Origin: Colwellia sp.
GTDB lineage: Bacteria > Pseudomonadota > Gammaproteobacteria > Enterobacterales > Alteromonadaceae
DNA: 64,000 nt
NCBI GenBank assembly: GCA_020630795.1
Contig: JAHDIK010000011.1
Location: 1-64,000, forward strand
Direction of reading: 5' to 3'
Under the pieces are notes generated by a model that was not told the origin of the DNA, made no database searches, and was given only the letters and a program-made list of their open reading frames with translations. Made by a program: the position numbers and the translations under genes. Shown in pieces: positions 60,095 to 64,000 of the stretch (its first letter is position 1; each line of letters opens with the position of its first letter).

Positions 60095-60502
60095 CTATTT
60101 TCGGTTGGGCTCGAACGCTTCATAACGAGGTAAGTTAGCATCTAAATCTTCCCAATTCGCTTTTGATGTTACAAAGTTATGCGAAATTGGGCGCTCGACA
60201 ATATCGGAATCTAATATACCGAGTCGTAAGCGGTATCGTGAAAGGTCTTGTTCATTAGAGCTATAAACAGGCGAACCACATGCTGAACAAAAATGTCGAT
60301 TTCGCCCTGGTTTGAATGAAAATATACTAAGTAATTCCTCTCCTCTTACAACAGAAAAGTCGGCACTATTTACAAAACCATTGGTCGCATATGCAGTACC
60401 ACTATTTTTACGACAGAGTGAGCAATGGCAATGAATAATATCGCTAATTTCTCCCGCAAGTTGTATTTGAACACCACCACATAAACATTTTCCGTAATAC
60501 AT
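60095..60502 (-). CDS. GFA-family (Gfa-like) zinc protein
   Basis: A 135-residue protein with CLCG, HCHCSLCRKNSG and CSACGSP, the zinc-binding cysteine sets of the GFA fold. The founding member was described as a glutathione-dependent formaldehyde-activating enzyme. Its presence near frmA-fghA (3 kb) is suggestive only. It ends 93 bases past the S10 terminator and lies downstream of the Lrp gene on the same strand. Confidence 0.92.
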   Translation of the reverse strand: MYYGKCLCGGVQIQLAGEISDIIHCHCSLCRKNSGTAYATNGFVNSADFSVVRGEELLSIFSFKPGRNRHFCSACGSPVYSSNEQDLSRYRLRLGILDSDIVERPISHNFVTSKANWEDLDANLPRYEAFEPNRK

Positions 60503-60541
60503 TTAATCCATACCTCTACACATTAAATCTGCAGTTTTCTA

Positions 60542-60991
60542 CTATACCGAGCTTAACAAAATACTTGTTTCACTATTCAACACACCATCAATCGTTCTAA
60601 TATCTCTCAAAACGAGATCGAACTCCATTAAATTAGACGTTCTAATTTCGGCAACTAAATCCCATGCTCCATTCGTTGTGTGCATTTTTTCTATTTGAGG
60701 AATACCCCGCAATTTATTAATAACCTGCGTTGTTGATTTACCTACCACCTCAATTAACATCATCGCTTTTACAACATCAGTTTCAAGGGCGTCATGCGCT
60801 CTAATGGTAAACCCCAAAATAGCACCAGAATCAACCAAACGATCGAGTCTATTCTGCACCGTTCCACGAGATACATGAAGTAATTTGGCTAACGTAGAAA
60901 TAGATGCCCTTCCATCGGTTCTTAAAATCGAAACTAACTCTTTGTCTATGGCATCATGCAAATATGCATGTTTTTTTATGTGAATACTCAT
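60542..60991 (-). CDS. Lrp/AsnC-family transcriptional regulator
   Basis: A 149-residue regulator with an N-terminal helix-turn-helix (ISTLAKLLHVSRGTVQNRLDRL) and a RAM ligand-binding domain. It is divergent from the ornithine cyclodeaminase gene, with a 13-bp perfect inverted repeat in between. It probably controls the downstream amino-acid module in response to an amino acid. The GFA gene is 39 bases downstream on the same strand and may be cotranscribed. Confidence 0.93.
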   Translation of the reverse strand: MSIHIKKHAYLHDAIDKELVSILRTDGRASISTLAKLLHVSRGTVQNRLDRLVDSGAILGFTIRAHDALETDVVKAMMLIEVVGKSTTQVINKLRGIPQIEKMHTTNGAWDLVAEIRTSNLMEFDLVLRDIRTIDGVLNSETSILLSSV

Positions 60992-61001
60992 AATGCACTT
61001 A

Positions 61002-61041
61002 ATTTATCATTTTGACATTTAGTTTATACAAAATGATAAAT
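61002..61041. promoter_or_regulatory. Large Lrp-type operator
   Basis: ATTTATCATTTTG (61002-61014) and CAAAATGATAAAT (61029-61041) are perfect 13-bp arms with a 14-base spacer, between the divergent lrp (start 60991) and ornithine cyclodeaminase genes. Confidence 0.75.
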
Positions 61042-61160
61042 ATTAATACATTTTATATAAATTATTACCATATTGATTAGCCTAGAAACTAGATAGCATA
61101 TTAATTCGTTCAATTTAAAATGTAATCATTAGCGTAAATCGCTATTTTATGGTGTTAATT

Positions 61161-62240
61161 ATGAAGACAGTTGATGACTTAAAGTCGCCAAACATTTCCT
61201 TTATTAGCGTTACTCAAATGCTATCACTTATCCAAACCTATTCAGCAGGAATGCTGATTGAAGGGATTGCCGAGCATATAAAAGAAGACTTTATACGCTG
61301 GGATGATTTTGATAAATCACCTCGCTTTGCGGCGCATTCTCAAGAGGGTGTGATTGAACTTATGCCAACAGGTAATTCTGATAAATTTAGCTTTAAATAC
61401 GTGAATGGACATCCTAAAAATACCAAAGTAGGTTTACAAACAGTTACCGCATTTGGCGTACTCTCCGACGTGGCGAGCGGATACCCTTTAATGTTATCTG
61501 AAATGACGATACTAACAGCTTTACGAACCGCAGCTACATCAGCTTTAGTTGCTGAGTATTTAGCGCCAAAAAACTCTTCAATACTCGCAATGATAGGCTG
61601 CGGCGCTCAATCTGAATTTCAAATACTAGCGTTCAAACACATACTGGGTATAACGCACGTAAAGCTATACGACATTGACCCAAGCGCAATGACGAAATGT
61701 GCAGACAACTTAAAAAATTATGATATTAATATTGAATTATGTTCGAACGCCCACGAAGTAGTATGCGGTGCGCACATTATCACAACGTGTACAGCTGACA
61801 AGAAAAACGCCACTATTTTAACGTCTGATATGGTGAGTGACGGTGTTCACATTAATGCTATTGGCGGTGATTGTCCTGGTAAAACTGAACTTGAAGATAA
61901 ACTACTTGAACGTGCAACAGTATTTGTTGAATACGAACCTCAAACCCGCATAGAAGGTGATATTCAGCAACTTACAAGCACGTCTCCAGTTATTGAGATG
62001 CATCACGTTATTCGAGGGACTAAAGCAGGGAGAACCAACGACAACCAACTTACAATATTCGACGGAGTTGGTTTTGCAATAGAAGACTACTCTGCCCTTA
62101 GGTATATGTATAACCTAGTAAAAAACACAAACCAATTTCAACAGATTGAGTTAGTTGCTAGCCCCGAAAACCCGAGAAATTTATTCGGTTTATTAGATAG
62201 CAGTAATATCAACCACGCTGATTGTAAAGGAGTTGCATAA
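61161..62240 (+). CDS. Ornithine cyclodeaminase family protein
   Basis: About 359 residues with the nucleotide fold GCGAQSEFQ and the NAIGGDCPGKTELE signature. True ornithine cyclodeaminases convert ornithine to proline and ammonia with NAD+; other members are amino-acid dehydrogenases. The next gene (CtlX) would supply ornithine, which favours cyclodeaminase. The stop TAA overlaps the next ATG by one base. I prefer the ATG at 61161 over the one at 61149; neither has a strong ribosome site. Confidence 0.9.
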   Translation: MKTVDDLKSPNISFISVTQMLSLIQTYSAGMLIEGIAEHIKEDFIRWDDFDKSPRFAAHSQEGVIELMPTGNSDKFSFKYVNGHPKNTKVGLQTVTAFGVLSDVASGYPLMLSEMTILTALRTAATSALVAEYLAPKNSSILAMIGCGAQSEFQILAFKHILGITHVKLYDIDPSAMTKCADNLKNYDINIELCSNAHEVVCGAHIITTCTADKKNATILTSDMVSDGVHINAIGGDCPGKTELEDKLLERATVFVEYEPQTRIEGDIQQLTSTSPVIEMHHVIRGTKAGRTNDNQLTIFDGVGFAIEDYSALRYMYNLVKNTNQFQQIELVASPENPRNLFGLLDSSNINHADCKGVA

Positions 62241-63160
62241 TGGCACTTTTTCCTCAAGCTCCTTCAGCCGTTGTCATGGTAAGGCCTCATCACTTTAGCC
62301 CAAATAAAGAAACCCAAAACGACAATAGCTTTCAATCAACACAAGCATTTAATTCAGCCGCTATTAAGCAACTTGCTTTCGAACAAGCGACGCAAGCTGC
62401 AAAAACTCTTGAATCCCAAGGAATTACAGTACATATATTTGAAGATAACACATCAACTACGCCCGATTCTGTATTTCCAAATAACTGGTTTTCTACACAT
62501 ACTGGTGGGCAGATCGCCATATATCCTATGTACGCTAAAAACCGTCGAAAAGAGCGCAGAGTCGATATAATAGAAACGCTAAAAGCACAATACCGTGTTC
62601 AAGACGTTATTGATTATTCTGGCTTAGAATATGACAACCTGTATTTAGAAGGTACTGGAGCAATGGTACTCGATCATGTTGAAAGGGTTGCTTATGCAGC
62701 ACGTTCAAAACGTACAGACTCACATGTATTAGAGCGATTTTGTTCTCACTTTAATTTTGAACCTATGCTATTTGATGCAGAAAACAAAGAAGGGATTCCT
62801 GTTTATCATACTAACGTTTTGATGTGTATTGGTAGCGATTATGTGATGGCTGGATTTGACATGATCACCAACAATGATCGCAAATTCGAAATTATTAATC
62901 GTTTTAAACGCGCAGGAAAACAAATCATTGCGTTATCTGAAAGCCAAATCGAAGCTTTTTGCGGTAATGCTCTGGAATTACAGGCTCAATCAACACGTAT
63001 ACTTGCACTTTCTGAACGTGCATATAAAGCACTAAACACCGAACAAATTACACTTTTAGAAAAAAGTGTTAAGTTAGTACCTCTAGATGTATCAGCCATT
63101 GAGCTAGCAGGAGGATCTGTAAGGTGTATGTTAGCAGGTATTCACTTGTCCAAGCGTTAG
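62240..63160 (+). CDS. ctlX: Citrulline-utilisation hydrolase CtlX-like amidinotransferase
   Basis: A 306-residue guanidino-group-modifying enzyme (arginine-deiminase superfamily). The opening AVVMVRPHHFSPNKETQNDNSFQS is typical of the CtlX group; the catalytic His lies in VYHTNVLM and the catalytic Cys is Cys296 in GSVRCMLAG. CtlX was proposed to hydrolyse citrulline to ornithine, which the OCD next door could convert to proline. Coupled to OCD by the TAATG overlap. Confidence 0.9.
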   Translation: MALFPQAPSAVVMVRPHHFSPNKETQNDNSFQSTQAFNSAAIKQLAFEQATQAAKTLESQGITVHIFEDNTSTTPDSVFPNNWFSTHTGGQIAIYPMYAKNRRKERRVDIIETLKAQYRVQDVIDYSGLEYDNLYLEGTGAMVLDHVERVAYAARSKRTDSHVLERFCSHFNFEPMLFDAENKEGIPVYHTNVLMCIGSDYVMAGFDMITNNDRKFEIINRFKRAGKQIIALSESQIEAFCGNALELQAQSTRILALSERAYKALNTEQITLLEKSVKLVPLDVSAIELAGGSVRCMLAGIHLSKR

Positions 63161-63219
63161 TTCGAATGTAGTTAATTTTTCAATTCGTTTATCGATTTTT
63201 CATTACAGAAGGAAGCAGT

Positions 63220-64000
63220 ATGATCAGTTTTATTGTCGACCCCATCAATAATATTCTCTGGGGCCAAGGTCAAATTTTAATTTATCTACTGCTTTTTGCT
63301 GGTTTTTGGTTTTCATTTAAACTGGGGTTTATACAGCTTCGCTATTTCAAATACATGTTTTCAGTCATGAAAGGCAGCACAACCTCCGACAAATCTGGTA
63401 TTAGTTCTTTTCAGGCCTTATGCACAGGGTTATCAGCGCGAGTGGGTACAGGTAACCTAGCAGGTGTTGCGATGGCTATTTCACTTGGTGGCAGTGGCGC
63501 TGTATTTTGGATGTGGGTGATTGCGCTTCTAGGAATGGCAACCGGGTTTGCCGAGAGCGTACTTGGTCAACTATATAAGGTACGAGACGATCATAAAGAG
63601 TTCAGAGGTGGTCCAGCGTATTACATTCGTTCAGGCTTAGGTAAACCTTGGTTAGCCATTTTATTTTCGCTGTGTTTATTTCTCGGTTACGGCATTAGCT
63701 TCAGCGCAATGCAAGCCAATACCATTTCTGATGCACTAAACAACACTTTTAACATTCCTAGCGAATATTCTGGCGCTATTATAGTATTACTTGCTGGGAG
63801 CATTGTAGCCGGAGGCCTACGTAGTATCGCGCGCTTTGCCGAACTCATAGTCCCTTTCATGGGGTTAGCGTTTATTGCCGTAGCCGTTGTTGTTACGCTT
63901 ATGAATATTCAACTATTACCCAGCATGTTTACTGATATTTTCTTGTCTGCCTTTGGCTTAACTGAAGCAGGTGCAGGTGCATTAGGCGCAGCGATTAAAA
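63220..64000 (+). CDS. Alanine/glycine:cation symporter (AGCS), 3' partial
   Basis: The first 260 codons of a sodium- or proton-coupled amino-acid symporter, cut by the window edge. GGAAG lies five bases before the ATG. The LGWG-type start, ALCTGLSARVGTGNLAGVAMAISLGG and GGPAYYIRSGL are AGCS signatures, with at least seven membrane segments in the available part. It lies 59 bases after ctlX on the same strand and is probably the uptake step of the citrulline/ornithine or a related amino-acid module. Confidence 0.94.
   Translation, partial: MISFIVDPINNILWGQGQILIYLLLFAGFWFSFKLGFIQLRYFKYMFSVMKGSTTSDKSGISSFQALCTGLSARVGTGNLAGVAMAISLGGSGAVFWMWVIALLGMATGFAESVLGQLYKVRDDHKEFRGGPAYYIRSGLGKPWLAILFSLCLFLGYGISFSAMQANTISDALNNTFNIPSEYSGAIIVLLAGSIVAGGLRSIARFAELIVPFMGLAFIAVAVVVTLMNIQLLPSMFTDIFLSAFGLTEAGAGALGAAIK

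Overview
The window is AT-rich chromosomal DNA from a free-living gammaproteobacterium. Gene content and order point to a marine member of the Alteromonadales (Colwellia/Thalassotalea/Pseudoalteromonas-like): engB next to cytochrome c4, a thiC-thiO-thiS-thiG-thiDE operon under a TPP riboswitch, ahpC-ahpF beside oxyR, many secreted peptidases, and an exported sulfatase. This placement is inferred from protein families, not from a database search. No tRNA, rRNA, CRISPR array, prophage or insertion sequence was seen.

Layout. 1-2.4 kb: a bicupin cut by the window edge, a DUF3754/TMEM143-like membrane protein and a STAS-like protein. 2.5-5.2 kb: PEP carboxylase. 5.4-13.8 kb: exported sulfatase, metzincin-type metalloprotease, a membrane/exported protein pair, and a prolyl oligopeptidase lipoprotein. 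13.9-17.2 kb: peroxide defence (ahpF, ahpC, oxyR). 17.3-19.4 kb: a 42-codon small ORF, an old-yellow-enzyme flavin reductase and its TetR regulator, with one copy of a shared operator in front of each gene. 19.5-23.3 kb: an ankyrin-like membrane protein, a solute-binding protein, and a divergent LysR/pirin pair. 23.3-26.5 kb: a two-gene lipoprotein operon (DUF1080, then PVC-type haem dehydrogenase). 26.9-30.7 kb: DUF1294/AraC, amidohydrolase, DoxX-like and DCC proteins.

30.7-34.3 kb is the main accessory segment. A truncated NERD-type nuclease start (51 codons) is followed by a complete two-gene SIR2-HerA anti-phage system, a palindrome-rich patch, and a candidate small RNA of about 84 nt with promoter, three stem-loops and terminator. 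The RNA converges on engB, which is the position held by Spot 42 (enterics, vibrios) and ErsA (Pseudomonas) between polA and engB; polA itself is not next to it here.

34.3-43 kb: engB, a tetrahaem protein that looks like two cytochromes c4 joined, a cupredoxin / GGDEF-EAL / outer-membrane cluster, an ordinary dihaem cytochrome c4 whose promoter matches that of the tetrahaem gene, and a PQQ aldose dehydrogenase. 43.1-50.9 kb: a PAS chemoreceptor, then the thiamin operon and its riboswitch. 51-60 kb: an NHL-repeat protein, M1 peptidase, TPR protein, formaldehyde detoxification (frmA, fghA), a small regulator, HutD and an S10 peptidase. 60-64 kb: a GFA-fold protein and a divergent Lrp / ornithine cyclodeaminase / CtlX / alanine-type symporter module that reads as citrulline-to-ornithine-to-proline catabolism, with a large perfect inverted repeat in the divergent promoter.
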